Positions 27,401-35,297 of a stretch of DNA of 64,000 nucleotides are shown here, one piece after another. This DNA comes from Sediminimonas qiaohouensis DSM 21189 (GTDB lineage Bacteria; Pseudomonadota; Alphaproteobacteria; Rhodobacterales; Rhodobacteraceae). Both the position numbers and the translations under genes were made by a program. Positions within the stretch are counted from its first letter, which is position 1; every line of letters starts with the position of its first letter. The notes below the pieces were generated by a model that saw nothing but the letters and a program-made list of their open reading frames with translations, ran no database searches and was not told the origin of the DNA. Where the stretch lies: positions 1 through 64,000 of the forward strand of contig NZ_AUIJ01000013.1 in the NCBI RefSeq assembly GCF_000423645.1. The letters run 5' to 3'.

Positions 27401-27860
27401 GCTGCTGACGACGCTGACGACGGTGCTGGGGCTGGCGCCGCTGCTTTATGAGCAATCGCAGCAGGCGCAGTTCCTCAAGCCGACGGTAATCACGCTGGTT
27501 TACGGGTTGGGCTTTGGCATGGTGCTGGTGCTTCTGGTGGTGCCCGCGATGGTGGCCGCGCAGGCCGATGTCGCGCGGCAGGTCGTGGCGTTGCGCCACG
27601 GGTTGCGGGCACGCGGGCTGCGGTGGCCGCTATGGGCCGGGGCGGGGGTGCTGGCCGCGTGGCTGGGGGCGACGATGGGCTGGGCGGCGTGGACCGGGGC
27701 GCTGCATCCTGCGCTGCTGCGGCTGTGGCCTGCGCTGGCCGATGTGCAGGCGATGCCGGTGGCGTTCGGCCTGTTCCTGGCGGGGGCGGCGGCGCTGATC
27801 CTGATGCTGTTCGCGGGGGCGGCCGGGGTGCTTGCGGTTCGCGGGCGTCGTTTGGCGTGA
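24468..27860 (+). CDS. RND efflux pump permease (AcrB-related)
   Basis: 1130-residue proton-driven exporter with two 6-TM halves and two large periplasmic loops. The TM4 (IITLGMVVDDAIVVGEHAD) carries the proton-relay Asp pair, and the matching GMTGIIINDSIVLVTSIDE is in the second half. An extra ~100 residues at the C-terminus hold additional hydrophobic helices (LRWPLWAGAGVLAAWLGA and a later one) not found in AcrB. No outer-membrane channel gene is adjacent. Confidence 0.92.
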   Translation: MARHATMAVGGILSYFTRHKTLANLLLVVLIVAGIAAAPRMRAQFFPDVIVDNVNVSIQWEGAGAEDVDGAIVQLLEPALLAVEGVESSSSTSTEGRANISLEFEPGWDMARAAADVQTAVDAITTLPDEAEEPTVRRGAWHDRVTDVVITGPVAVDQLGGFADEFVTRLFAEGVTRTTIRGVAAPETVVEVPLARLIAHDVTMAEIASAIAAEVDTAPAGDVTGAGARVRTGVEKRGPDQIAAIVLRSAPDGTSLSVGDVADIRVEGANRARAYFVGPDPAISVRVDRSQAGDAIAIQDTVERVAAELEATLPADVGIDLIRTRAEMISDRLSILLDNAALGLALVVGLLFLFLNARTAFWVAAGIPVSLLAAIALMYVGGLTLNMVSLFALIITLGMVVDDAIVVGEHADARVRRMGEAPVQAAENAARRMAMPVFSATLTTVIAFFALVAVGGRFGDLISDIPFTVIAVLTASLVECFLILPNHMSHALVHSAREHWYDFPSRVVNRGFRLIREHLFRPLMGLVIALRYPVMALAVLLLAVQVAQLVRGDVPWRFFNAPERGSVTGNFAMLEGASRADSLAMMREMQRATEELGKKYEAEHGRNPLAYVMAEVGGNAGFPLPGSDTKDADLLGGISIELIDADLRPYSSFAFVGDLQEAVERHPMAETISFRGWRSGPGGDALHVEFFGASAETLKTASEALKSELSRIPEASAVEDNLAYDKRELILELTPQGRALGFDIDGLGRVLRHRLNGLEAATYPDGSRSAAIRVQLPDDELSADFIDRMQLRAPTGTYVPLSEVVSTSSRYGFSTVRRENGVRVISVTGDLKQDDAARASEIMRALEADILPAIASRHQVEWRMSGLSEQENEFLSDAATGLILCLVGIYLVLAWVFANWTRPLVVMAIIPFGLTGAIWGHAYWDVPLSMFSVVGLLGMTGIIINDSIVLVTSIDEHARERGLTPAIIDGAVDRLRAVLLTTLTTVLGLAPLLYEQSQQAQFLKPTVITLVYGLGFGMVLVLLVVPAMVAAQADVARQVVALRHGLRARGLRWPLWAGAGVLAAWLGATMGWAAWTGALHPALLRLWPALADVQAMPVAFGLFLAGAAALILMLFAGAAGVLAVRGRRLA

Positions 27861-27875
27861 CGGACCGGCGGGAGG

Positions 27876-28697
27876 CTAGCGCGCCGGGCACCCCTTGATG
27901 TCCACCGCGCGATCCTTGCCCAGAACCGTCAGGCGCAGGCCCGCCCGGTTGACCGCGAACGCATCGCCGTAAACATGGGCCAGCTCGGTCTTGGCGTGCA
28001 GCACGCCGCCTTTGCGCACGCTGTCCGCTTCCGCCACCCATATCTGCGGGTCATCGGTTTCCAGGACCACGGTTTCAGTCCCTCCTGCCGCCGGCATGGT
28101 GATCGCCGCGGCGATCTCGATCCCGTCCGCCGTAGGGGCGATCGTACAGCGCACATCGCGAACCCCGGCCTTTTCCGCCGAAAGGGGCCTGTTTTTCAGG
28201 GCCTCGATGATGCGTGGATCGGGGCGGGATTGCCCGGCGGGCAGGGTCGTGTCGAATGATACGGTGAACGGGATGCAGATATCCTCGCACACACCCATCG
28301 TGACGCGGCCTGCAAGGGTGATGTCCTGACCCGGCGATTGGGCCGCCACCCGCAACGGCAGAACCAGGTCGTTCTTGTAGCCGATGGACCGCATCCCGTT
28401 TTGCCAAAACACCACCGGCGTGGGCCACACCGGCGCCACGCCTGCAAGGTTCTGCGCGCCGCGCAGGTCTATCTCGGGGGGGATGCCCGCGTCGCCGGGC
28501 GCGCGCCAGTAGGTTTTCCACCCCGGTGCCAACGTCACGTGCAACGCCGCGATGTGCACGCCCTCGTCGCTGCGCCAGCCGGGCAGCACGGTCAGCCGCG
28601 CCATGCCTTCCTGTGCCGTGGAGGGGACCGGCAGGATGAACAGGGCGCAGAAAAGGATCAAAAGGCGGCAAAGCGCCCGAGGTGCTGAGCAAGTCAT
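27876..28697 (-). CDS. Stand-alone DsbD N-terminal (alpha) domain-like periplasmic protein
   Basis: 273-residue secreted protein: signal peptide ending near VPSTAQ, then a domain matching the N-terminal thiol-disulfide domain of DsbD/ScsB (HVTLAPGWKTYWRAPGDAGIPP, and GVCEDICIPF with paired cysteines). The membrane and thioredoxin domains of full DsbD are absent. I start at ATG 28697; ATG 28718 is an alternative. It converges on the RND gene. A partner electron donor is not visible nearby. Confidence 0.8.
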   Translation of the reverse strand: MTCSAPRALCRLLILFCALFILPVPSTAQEGMARLTVLPGWRSDEGVHIAALHVTLAPGWKTYWRAPGDAGIPPEIDLRGAQNLAGVAPVWPTPVVFWQNGMRSIGYKNDLVLPLRVAAQSPGQDITLAGRVTMGVCEDICIPFTVSFDTTLPAGQSRPDPRIIEALKNRPLSAEKAGVRDVRCTIAPTADGIEIAAAITMPAAGGTETVVLETDDPQIWVAEADSVRKGGVLHAKTELAHVYGDAFAVNRAGLRLTVLGKDRAVDIKGCPAR

Positions 28698-28846
28698 GTC
28701 ACGGTCTTGGGGCATCATGCGGCAAATGCCAATTCACATTCAGGCGAGGTTGCTTATTTTCGCGCCACATTGCCTTGTGGCGACAGGTGGTGCTTGAACT
28801 GCCGCAAACGCGGCTGCATGCTGTTGGTGGGCCGCTTTGAAAGTGT

Positions 28847-29431
28847 ATGAGAATGTCATCCGGTACTGGTGAGCCATTCGATTTGACGGGGAAACTCCTG
28901 GTCGCGATGCCGGGCATGGGTGATTTTCGATTCAACATGTCCCTTGTCATGATCTGTGCCCACTCGGATGAGGGCGCGATGGGGTTGATCATCAACAAGC
29001 CGACCATGGATGTGCGTCTCTTCGATCTGTTCGAGCAGCTATCGATCGAGCACACGCAAACTGCGCGCAATCTTCCCGTTCATATAGGCGGCCCGGTGGA
29101 GCATGCGAGGGGATTCGTGCTGCACGGGGGCGACTACACATCGCCGATAAGCACGCTTGAGGTGCCCGGCGGGTTTGGGATGACCGCGACGCAGGACGTG
29201 CTTGAGGCGCTGGCGCAGGGCCAAGGGCCGGAGCAGGCGATGGTCATGCTGGGATATGCCGGATGGGGGGCCGGGCAGCTTGAGGCGGAGCTGTCGCAGA
29301 ACGGATGGCTGACCTGCGATGCGACGCGGCGGCTGGTGTTCGACACCCCCGACGAGGGCAAGTGGGATGCCGCGCTGGCCAGTTTGGGGGTCGATCCGAT
29401 GACCCTGTCGTCGTCGGCGGGGCGCGCCTGA
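28847..29431 (+). CDS. YqgE/AlgH family protein
   Basis: 194-residue protein of the UPF0301 family. Hallmarks are (L)[34 protein letters not shown] split over residues 17-53, (IGGPVE) near 82 and [13 protein letters not shown] near 131. The biochemical role of the family is not established. ATG 28847 or 28853 may be used. Converges with tsaC, 4 bp between stop codons. Confidence 0.9.
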   Translation: MRMSSGTGEPFDLTGKLLVAMPGMGDFRFNMSLVMICAHSDEGAMGLIINKPTMDVRLFDLFEQLSIEHTQTARNLPVHIGGPVEHARGFVLHGGDYTSPISTLEVPGGFGMTATQDVLEALAQGQGPEQAMVMLGYAGWGAGQLEAELSQNGWLTCDATRRLVFDTPDEGKWDAALASLGVDPMTLSSSAGRA

Positions 29432-29435
29432 TCGC

Positions 29436-30386
29436 TTAGGTGCGCGGCGCGGCGGCGCGGCGTAGCCTGTCATTGATCGCCCGGCCCAGCCCGCGATCGG
29501 GGATCGGCGCCACGGCGATGGCCTTGGCCCCGCTTGCGTCCAGTTGGTGAAGGTGCCCGAAGAGGTTCGCGGCCGCCTCGGTCAAGTCGCCGCTTTCCGA
29601 CAGGTTCAGATCACATGCTCCGGGGCCGAAGCCAAGGAACGCTTCGCCTTCGCGCGGGGTTTCGGCGTTGAGGCGCATCCCCGCGTTCGGTGCATAATGC
29701 GATGCAAGCTGCCCGGGTGCCGTGGGGGCGGCGCCATCCTCATGCGCGGCCAGCGCTTCGCCAAGCGCCGCCTCGATCGCCTCGGACGGCAAGCCGCCCG
29801 GCCGCAACAGCGCAGGCCTTGGCGACAGCCCCACGATGGTGCTTTCCACGCCGACGGGGCAGGGGCCGCCATCCAGAACCGCGTCGATCCGGCCCGACAG
29901 CCCCGCCAGCACATGCGCCGCCGTTGTCGGGCTGATCCGGCCCGATGGGTTTGCCGACGGCGCCGCGACCGGGCCGCCGAACACCTCAAGCAACCGCCGC
30001 GCCAACGGATGCGCCGGCACGCGGATCGCCAGTGTGTCTAGCCCCGCCGTCACCAGTGGCGACAGGCCCGCGTCGGCGCGCAGCGGTAGCACCAGCGTCA
30101 GCGGCCCGGGCCAGAACGCCCCGGCCAATACATCGGCCTGTTCGGGCCACTCCACGTAGCGCTGCGCCGCCTGGATCGAGGCGACATGCACGATCAGCGG
30201 ATTGAACCGCGGCCGGCCCTTTGCCTCGAATATGCGGGCGACGGCCAGCCCATTGCGTGCATCCGCCCCCAGCCCGTAAACTGTTTCCGTCGGCAGCGCG
30301 ACAAGACCGCCACCCTCCAACAAGGCGGCGGCGCGCGCGATACCGCCCTCATCGGGCGCAAGCGTTTCTGTGGAAAGGGGGGGCAT
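29436..30386 (-). CDS. tsaC: L-threonylcarbamoyladenylate synthase (Sua5/YwlC type)
   Basis: 316-residue enzyme that makes threonylcarbamoyl-AMP for tRNA t6A37. The YrdC domain contains ALPTETVYGLG (31-41), (KGRP..NPL)IVHV and (APSAN)PSGR. The C-terminal Sua5 domain (about 220-316) is present, so it is the long Sua5 form; GQLASHYAP marks the linker. Divergent from the acyl-CoA dehydrogenase gene. Confidence 0.93.
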   Translation of the reverse strand: MPPLSTETLAPDEGGIARAAALLEGGGLVALPTETVYGLGADARNGLAVARIFEAKGRPRFNPLIVHVASIQAAQRYVEWPEQADVLAGAFWPGPLTLVLPLRADAGLSPLVTAGLDTLAIRVPAHPLARRLLEVFGGPVAAPSANPSGRISPTTAAHVLAGLSGRIDAVLDGGPCPVGVESTIVGLSPRPALLRPGGLPSEAIEAALGEALAAHEDGAAPTAPGQLASHYAPNAGMRLNAETPREGEAFLGFGPGACDLNLSESGDLTEAAANLFGHLHQLDASGAKAIAVAPIPDRGLGRAINDRLRRAAAPRT

Positions 30387-30512
30387 TTTTGTTTGTGACG
30401 CCGCGTTCCGGGTTGATGGGGCTGCGCGTGCGTTTACCCTTGCACGCGAGACCCCAGTGCATACAAGCGGCCGGTGAGAATTCCAAGCCGTTCCACGTCA
30501 AGGAGGGACGAG

Positions 30513-32210
30513 ATGCCATACCGCGCACCCGTTGAGGACTACAAGTTCATCTTTGCCCATGTCTCGGACATGGAGGCCGTGGCCGCGACCGAGCGATTTT
30601 CCGAGGCGACGCAGGACGTAACCGATGCGATCCTGACCGAGGCGGGCCGCCTGACCGAAGAGGTGATCGCGCCGCTGCGCCGGGTTGGGGACGAGACGCA
30701 TTCGGTGCTGGAAAACGGTGTCGTGCGCACGCCGCCGGGGTACAAGGAGGCCTTCACCGCCTTGACCGAGGGCGGGTGGGTCGCCATTTCGGCCGGCCCG
30801 GATTACGGCGGCATGGGCCTGCCGATCGCGCTGACCACCGCGTTCAACGAGATGATGTCGGCCACCGATCTGTCGCTTGGCCTGTGTCCGTTGCTGACCC
30901 AGGGGCAGATCGAGGCGCTTGAGCATCACGCCAGCGACGAGATCAAGCAAATGTACCTGCCGCGCCTGATCAGTGGCGAATGGACCGGCACGATGAACCT
31001 GACCGAGCCGCAGGCCGGTAGCGACGTGGGCGCATTGAAAACCCGTGCCATGCCCAATGGCGACGGCAGCTATGCGATCACCGGGCAGAAGATCTATATC
31101 ACATGGGGCGATCACGATTTCGGCGGCAATGTCTGCCACCTGGTTCTGGCGCGCCTGCCGGATGCCGCGCCGGGCACCAAGGGGATCAGCCTGTTCATGG
31201 TGCCCAAGTACATCCCCAATGACGACGGAAGCCTCGGGCCCGCCAATGACCTGTCGGTGGTCAGCCTGGAGCACAAGCTGGGTATCCATGCCAGCCCCAC
31301 GGCGGTGATGCAGTATGACGGCGCCACCGGGTGGCTTGTCGGCGCCGAGCACAAGGGCATGGCGGCCATGTTCACCATGATGAACAACGCCCGCCTTGCC
31401 GTGGGGGCCCAAGGCGTCGGCATTGCCGAAGGGGCGACGCAGCAGGCGCTCGACTATGCCGCCGAGCGCAACCAGATGGGCCCGATCATCGAGCACGCGG
31501 ATGTGCGCCGGATGCTCCTGACGATGAAGGCCGATACCTATGCGGCCCGCGCGATTGTGCTGAACTGTGCGATTGCGCTGGATCTGGCGCGCGCGACCGG
31601 GCAAGACGATTGGAAGGCCCGCGCCGCGCTGCTGACGCCGATCGCCAAGGCGTTCGGATCGGAAACCGGGATCGCGGTTGCCGAAATGGGCGTGCAGGTG
31701 CATGGCGGCATGGGCTTTGTCGAGGAAACCGGCGCCGCGCAGTTTAGCCGCGATGCGCGTGTCACGGCGATCTACGAGGGCACCAACGGCATTCAGGCGA
31801 TGGACCTGGTCGGGCGCAAGATGGCCGACGGGGGCGAGGCCGCCGCCCGCCTTCTGGACGAGATCGAGGCCCACGCCGAAACCGCTCGCGCATCGCTGCC
31901 GGAGTTGGCCGAACCCGTTTGGCAAGCCAGCGAAACGCTGCGCGAGACGGTTGAATGGCTGGCCGATGAGGGGAGCATGCCCAATCGCTTTGCCGGATCG
32001 GTGCCGTTCCTGCACGGGTTCGCCCGGGTTCTGGGCGGGCATTACCACCTGCGCGCGGCCATGGCCGAGGATGCCGCCGATGGCCCCCGGACCAAGCTGG
32101 CGCGTTTTTATATCAACCGCCTTTTGCCTGAACATGCGGGCCTTCTGGCGCATGCGATGGCGGGCGCGGATGATCTCTATGCCTTCACCGCCGAAGAACT
32201 GACCGCGTGA
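30513..32210 (+). CDS. Acyl-CoA dehydrogenase (long form with C-terminal domain, DmdC-like group)
   Basis: 565-residue FAD enzyme. FAD/substrate motifs include (MNLTEPQAGSDVGALKT) and (YITWGDHDF). The catalytic-base helix region reads (V)TAIYEGTNGIQAMDLVGRK. The extra ~130-residue C-terminal domain is typical of the roseobacter 565-600-residue group that includes DmdC. I cannot name the substrate. ATG 30513 has a strong AAGGAGGG site at 30500-30507. Its stop overlaps the next gene. Confidence 0.88.
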   Translation: MPYRAPVEDYKFIFAHVSDMEAVAATERFSEATQDVTDAILTEAGRLTEEVIAPLRRVGDETHSVLENGVVRTPPGYKEAFTALTEGGWVAISAGPDYGGMGLPIALTTAFNEMMSATDLSLGLCPLLTQGQIEALEHHASDEIKQMYLPRLISGEWTGTMNLTEPQAGSDVGALKTRAMPNGDGSYAITGQKIYITWGDHDFGGNVCHLVLARLPDAAPGTKGISLFMVPKYIPNDDGSLGPANDLSVVSLEHKLGIHASPTAVMQYDGATGWLVGAEHKGMAAMFTMMNNARLAVGAQGVGIAEGATQQALDYAAERNQMGPIIEHADVRRMLLTMKADTYAARAIVLNCAIALDLARATGQDDWKARAALLTPIAKAFGSETGIAVAEMGVQVHGGMGFVEETGAAQFSRDARVTAIYEGTNGIQAMDLVGRKMADGGEAAARLLDEIEAHAETARASLPELAEPVWQASETLRETVEWLADEGSMPNRFAGSVPFLHGFARVLGGHYHLRAAMAEDAADGPRTKLARFYINRLLPEHAGLLAHAMAGADDLYAFTAEELTA

Positions 32211-33268
32211 TGGACGGCGCGGCGACCGGCATAAGGTATCCTTGGCCCTCTCCGCCGGCCGAGGCAGAGGTGATTGCCGTCGCTACGGGCGTTCTGTGGC
32301 TGCGGTTTCCGCTGCCCTTTGCGCTGGATCACGTGAATATCTACGCGCTGGACGAGGGGGACCATTGGACCCTGATCGATACCGGCGTCAAGACGCGCCG
32401 CACCCTTGCCCTGTGGCAACAGGTGCTGGATGGTCCCTTGTCCGGCAAGCCCGTGGGGCGCGTGATCCTGACCCATCATCACCCCGATCATGTCGGCATG
32501 GCCGGTTGGTTCATGGAGCATCACGGCGCCGAGTTATGGACAACGCGCACCGCGTGGTTGATGGCGCGGATGCTGATCCTTGACGCCGAAGAGGCCCCCA
32601 GCCCGCAAGCGGTGGCCTATTGGCGCAGCGCGGGCATGGCGCCCGACATAATGGAAAAGCGGCTGTCCGAGCGGCCGTTCAACTTTGCCGATATCGCGCA
32701 TCCGCTGCCGGTCGGGTATCGCCGGGTGCAGCAGGGCGATGTCATCCGGGCCGCCGGGCGCGATTGGGATGTGCATATCGGCGGGGGGCACGCGCCCGAG
32801 CACCTTACCCTGTGGTCGAGCGATGATAACCTCGTGATCTCGGGCGACCAGATCCTGCCGTCGATCAGCCCCAATATCGGTGTCCACCCGACCGAGCCCG
32901 AGGCGGATCCGCTTGGCGATTGGCTTGAATCCTGCGCGCGGCTCGAAGGGCTGTCGCGGCCGGATCACCTTGTTCTGGGGGGGCACAAGCTGCCCTTCAC
33001 CGGGTTGCCGACCCGGATGCGGCAGTTGCGCGACAATCACGATGGCGCCTTGCGCCGGTTGTTGCGCCATCTTTCAATCCCGCGCACGGCGGTTGAATGT
33101 TTTCCGCCGCTGTTCAAGCGCACCATCGACGGCGGCACCTATGGCCTCGCGATGGTCGAGGCGATGGCGCATCTCAACCACCTGCATCAGGCGGGGCGCG
33201 TCACACGTACGCGCCGCGATGATGGCGCTTGGCTGTGGCATTGCGCGGAGCGGGACATTGACGCATGA
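32210..33268 (+). CDS. MBL-fold metallo-hydrolase
   Basis: 352-residue metallo-beta-lactamase-fold protein. The metal motif is THHHPDHVG (near 91), with (G)GGHAPEHLTLW, ISGDQILP and a C-terminal GGH (LGGHKLPF). A C-terminal helical domain follows. Starts at ATG 32210 (or GTG 32207), overlapping the acyl-CoA dehydrogenase stop. The coupling suggests a hydrolase working with that pathway, perhaps on a thioester, but this is inference. Confidence 0.85.
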   Translation: MDGAATGIRYPWPSPPAEAEVIAVATGVLWLRFPLPFALDHVNIYALDEGDHWTLIDTGVKTRRTLALWQQVLDGPLSGKPVGRVILTHHHPDHVGMAGWFMEHHGAELWTTRTAWLMARMLILDAEEAPSPQAVAYWRSAGMAPDIMEKRLSERPFNFADIAHPLPVGYRRVQQGDVIRAAGRDWDVHIGGGHAPEHLTLWSSDDNLVISGDQILPSISPNIGVHPTEPEADPLGDWLESCARLEGLSRPDHLVLGGHKLPFTGLPTRMRQLRDNHDGALRRLLRHLSIPRTAVECFPPLFKRTIDGGTYGLAMVEAMAHLNHLHQAGRVTRTRRDDGAWLWHCAERDIDA

Positions 33269-33327
33269 CGGGCTTTGATAAATAAGTGACCCAACTGCGC
33301 AACTTGCAAACCAAGAGGATGACGGAC

Positions 33328-33462
33328 ATGGCAGAGCACAAGCACGGCGAAATGGACACCGAGGTTCAGGAAAAAACCTTTGAAGGGTTCATCAAGGCGG
33401 CGACATGGGTTGGCGGTATCGCGATTGGCGTGCTGATCTTCCTGGCGCTGTTCAATAGCTGA
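33328..33462 (+). CDS. aa3-type cytochrome c oxidase subunit IV
   Basis: A 44-residue protein: hydrophilic N-terminus ([20 protein letters not shown]), one membrane helix ([16 protein letters not shown]) and a stop at 33460-33462. This matches the short alphaproteobacterial COX IV subunit known from Paracoccus and Rhodobacter oxidases. AAGAGG lies 9 nt upstream; an earlier ATG at 33319 is possible. No other oxidase gene is nearby. Confidence 0.85.
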   Translation: MAEHKHGEMDTEVQEKTFEGFIKAATWVGGIAIGVLIFLALFNS

Positions 33463-33503
33463 TCGGCATCGCGCCTGGCGCCCACTGCTTGGGGATTCAC
33501 ATC

Positions 33504-34148
33504 ATGCGTCTATGGTTTGCCGCGCTTTGCGCAATGACCCTTGCGTCGGGCTGCGCCGTCAAGGAGGATCCGCCGGTTTCCGACGAGACCGTATCGCGCG
33601 CGGCCTACAGCCATGATGGGCCGTCCAAGCTGACGCTGTTCACGATGATTTCCAACGATACCGGGGCAGGGGCGCATACGTCGCTCATGATCAATGGATC
33701 ACAGCGTGTGGTGTTCGACCCCGCCGGATCCTTCCGTGATCCCGGCAAGATCGTGGTGCGCGATGATGTCGTCTATGGGATGACGCCGCAGCTTGCCGAT
33801 GTCTACACCCGCTTTCATGCGCGCAAGACGTACCATGTGCAGGTGCAAGAGGTGGACGTGCCCGCCGAGACGGCCGAGCAGGCGCTGCAATTGGCGATGT
33901 CCTACGGCGAGGTGCCCGATGCGCAATGCTCGGTCAGCACGTCGCGCATTCTGGCAAAATTGAATGGGCTCGGCACGGAGTTTCAGCAAACCTGGTTTCC
34001 CAAGAAACTGGCCGAACAATTTGCCGAGGTACCGGGTGTAAGTTCTCGCACGCTGTACGAATATGACGATGCCGACAGGTTCAAGGCGCTGCGTGCCTAT
34101 GACCCCGACGAGGTCGCGGCGCAGGTCGCGACGCAGGACGAAGGCTGA
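33504..34148 (+). CDS. Predicted lipoprotein with papain-like (permuted NlpC/P60) features
   Basis: 214 residues. Signal peptide with lipobox LASGC, lipidated Cys at C17. After it, H58 in GAHTSLMI and C142 in DAQCSVSTSRIL occur in the His-then-Cys order of circularly permuted papain-like amidases (YaeF/YiiX, LRAT-like). The overall fold call is tentative. ATG 33504 gives a typical lipoprotein leader. Transcribed downstream of the COX IV gene. Confidence 0.65.
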   Translation: MRLWFAALCAMTLASGCAVKEDPPVSDETVSRAAYSHDGPSKLTLFTMISNDTGAGAHTSLMINGSQRVVFDPAGSFRDPGKIVVRDDVVYGMTPQLADVYTRFHARKTYHVQVQEVDVPAETAEQALQLAMSYGEVPDAQCSVSTSRILAKLNGLGTEFQQTWFPKKLAEQFAEVPGVSSRTLYEYDDADRFKALRAYDPDEVAAQVATQDEG

Positions 34149-34165
34149 TCGCCCGAGCCCGCTGC

Positions 34166-34492
34166 CTATAGCAGGTACAGGAACAGATAGAGGCTCCCGG
34201 CGCCCAGGCCGATGGCCATCAGCACGTTCTTGGTGAAGTATCCCACACCCAGCGTCACAAGCGCCGCGATCATCCGCGGCGCGTCCAGTGCGCCACCCGT
34301 GGCCGCCGGCCAGACCACCATCGGCGCGACCAGCGCCGGCAGCACCGCCACCGCCGTGTAGCGCAGGTGCCGCAGCACCCATGGCGGCATCGGGCGATCC
34401 CCGATCAGCCCCAGGAAAACAAATCGCAGGCCGAAACTGCCCAGGCCCAGCAGGACGATCACGACCCATAGTTGCGTTGTATCTATGTCCAT
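34166..34492 (-). CDS. azlD: AzlD-family branched-chain amino-acid exporter subunit
   Basis: 108-residue small membrane protein with four helices, typical AzlD. (L)RFVFLGLIGDRPMPPWV and (LRYTAVAVLPALVAP) are characteristic. Start ATG 34492 overlaps the azlC stop by 10 bp (ATG 34513 is an in-frame alternative). With AzlC it forms a two-component exporter of branched-chain or related amino acids. Confidence 0.88.
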   Translation of the reverse strand: MDIDTTQLWVVIVLLGLGSFGLRFVFLGLIGDRPMPPWVLRHLRYTAVAVLPALVAPMVVWPAATGGALDAPRMIAALVTLGVGYFTKNVLMAIGLGAGSLYLFLYLL

Positions 34493-35199
34493 GTCCCGCG
34501 CCTTTCCATCCACAGCTCGACCTGCGCGCCGGACATCATCCCGCCGAGGGCCGCCAGCATCAGGCCAAGGTTATAAGGCAGCCCCGCCAGTACCAGCGCC
34601 AGCGCGACGGAAACCAGTGCGGCAACCTTGTGCGCGGCCGTGCGCAGCATTGGCGCAATCAGCGCGATAAAGGTGATCGGCACCGCGAAATCCAGCGCCA
34701 GCCCCGCAGGCATCGCCGACCCGATCAGCGCCCCCACCAGCGTCATCGCGTACCACATCGGGCAGATCGGCGTGACGGTGCCAAAGAAATAGGCGATCTT
34801 TTGCGGGATGGTCCAATCAGGGTGCGTTTCATACGTCGCGATCGAGCAGGCATAGGTCTGATCGACCATGAAATATGCCGCCAGAATCCGCTGCCACAGG
34901 GGGGCCGCGCCGATATGAGGCGTCAGGGACGCCGAATACATCGCCATCCGCAGGTTGATCGCCAGGGACGAGGCCAGCACCACAACCGTCGGCGCATTAT
35001 CCACCAGCAATTGCAGTGCGGCAAACTGCGCCGCCCCGGCGATGACCACGATGGAAAATCCCATCGCCTCGACCACGTTCAGCCCCGCCTCGGTCGCGAC
35101 GACCCCGAACAGCATGGCAAATGGCGTCACTACCAAAAGAAACGGCGCACCGTCACGGACGCCGCGCCAATAGGCGGATCGGGGTGTATCAGAGCGCAT
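34483..35199 (-). CDS. azlC: AzlC-family branched-chain amino-acid exporter subunit
   Basis: 238-residue membrane protein. The AzlC signature (P)FLLVVTPFAMLFGVVATEAG and VVIAGAAQFAALQLL is present, along with (NLRMAMYSASL). I start at ATG 35199; a TTG two codons upstream is unlikely. Forms an operon with azlD. Confidence 0.9.
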   Translation of the reverse strand: MRSDTPRSAYWRGVRDGAPFLLVVTPFAMLFGVVATEAGLNVVEAMGFSIVVIAGAAQFAALQLLVDNAPTVVVLASSLAINLRMAMYSASLTPHIGAAPLWQRILAAYFMVDQTYACSIATYETHPDWTIPQKIAYFFGTVTPICPMWYAMTLVGALIGSAMPAGLALDFAVPITFIALIAPMLRTAAHKVAALVSVALALVLAGLPYNLGLMLAALGGMMSGAQVELWMERRGTWT

Positions 35200-35297
35200 C
35201 GCCAAGGCCTTTCGCGGGATTGCAAAGCTGAGCGTCGATAGGCGTAGCCGGGTTACTGGCGGGATGCAACGGGCGGTGGTGCGGGGCGCGCGTGCGC

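Noticed and set aside
30498-32153. Antisense frame over the acyl-CoA dehydrogenase gene
   Set aside because: Shadow of a high-GC gene with third-position bias; no motifs.
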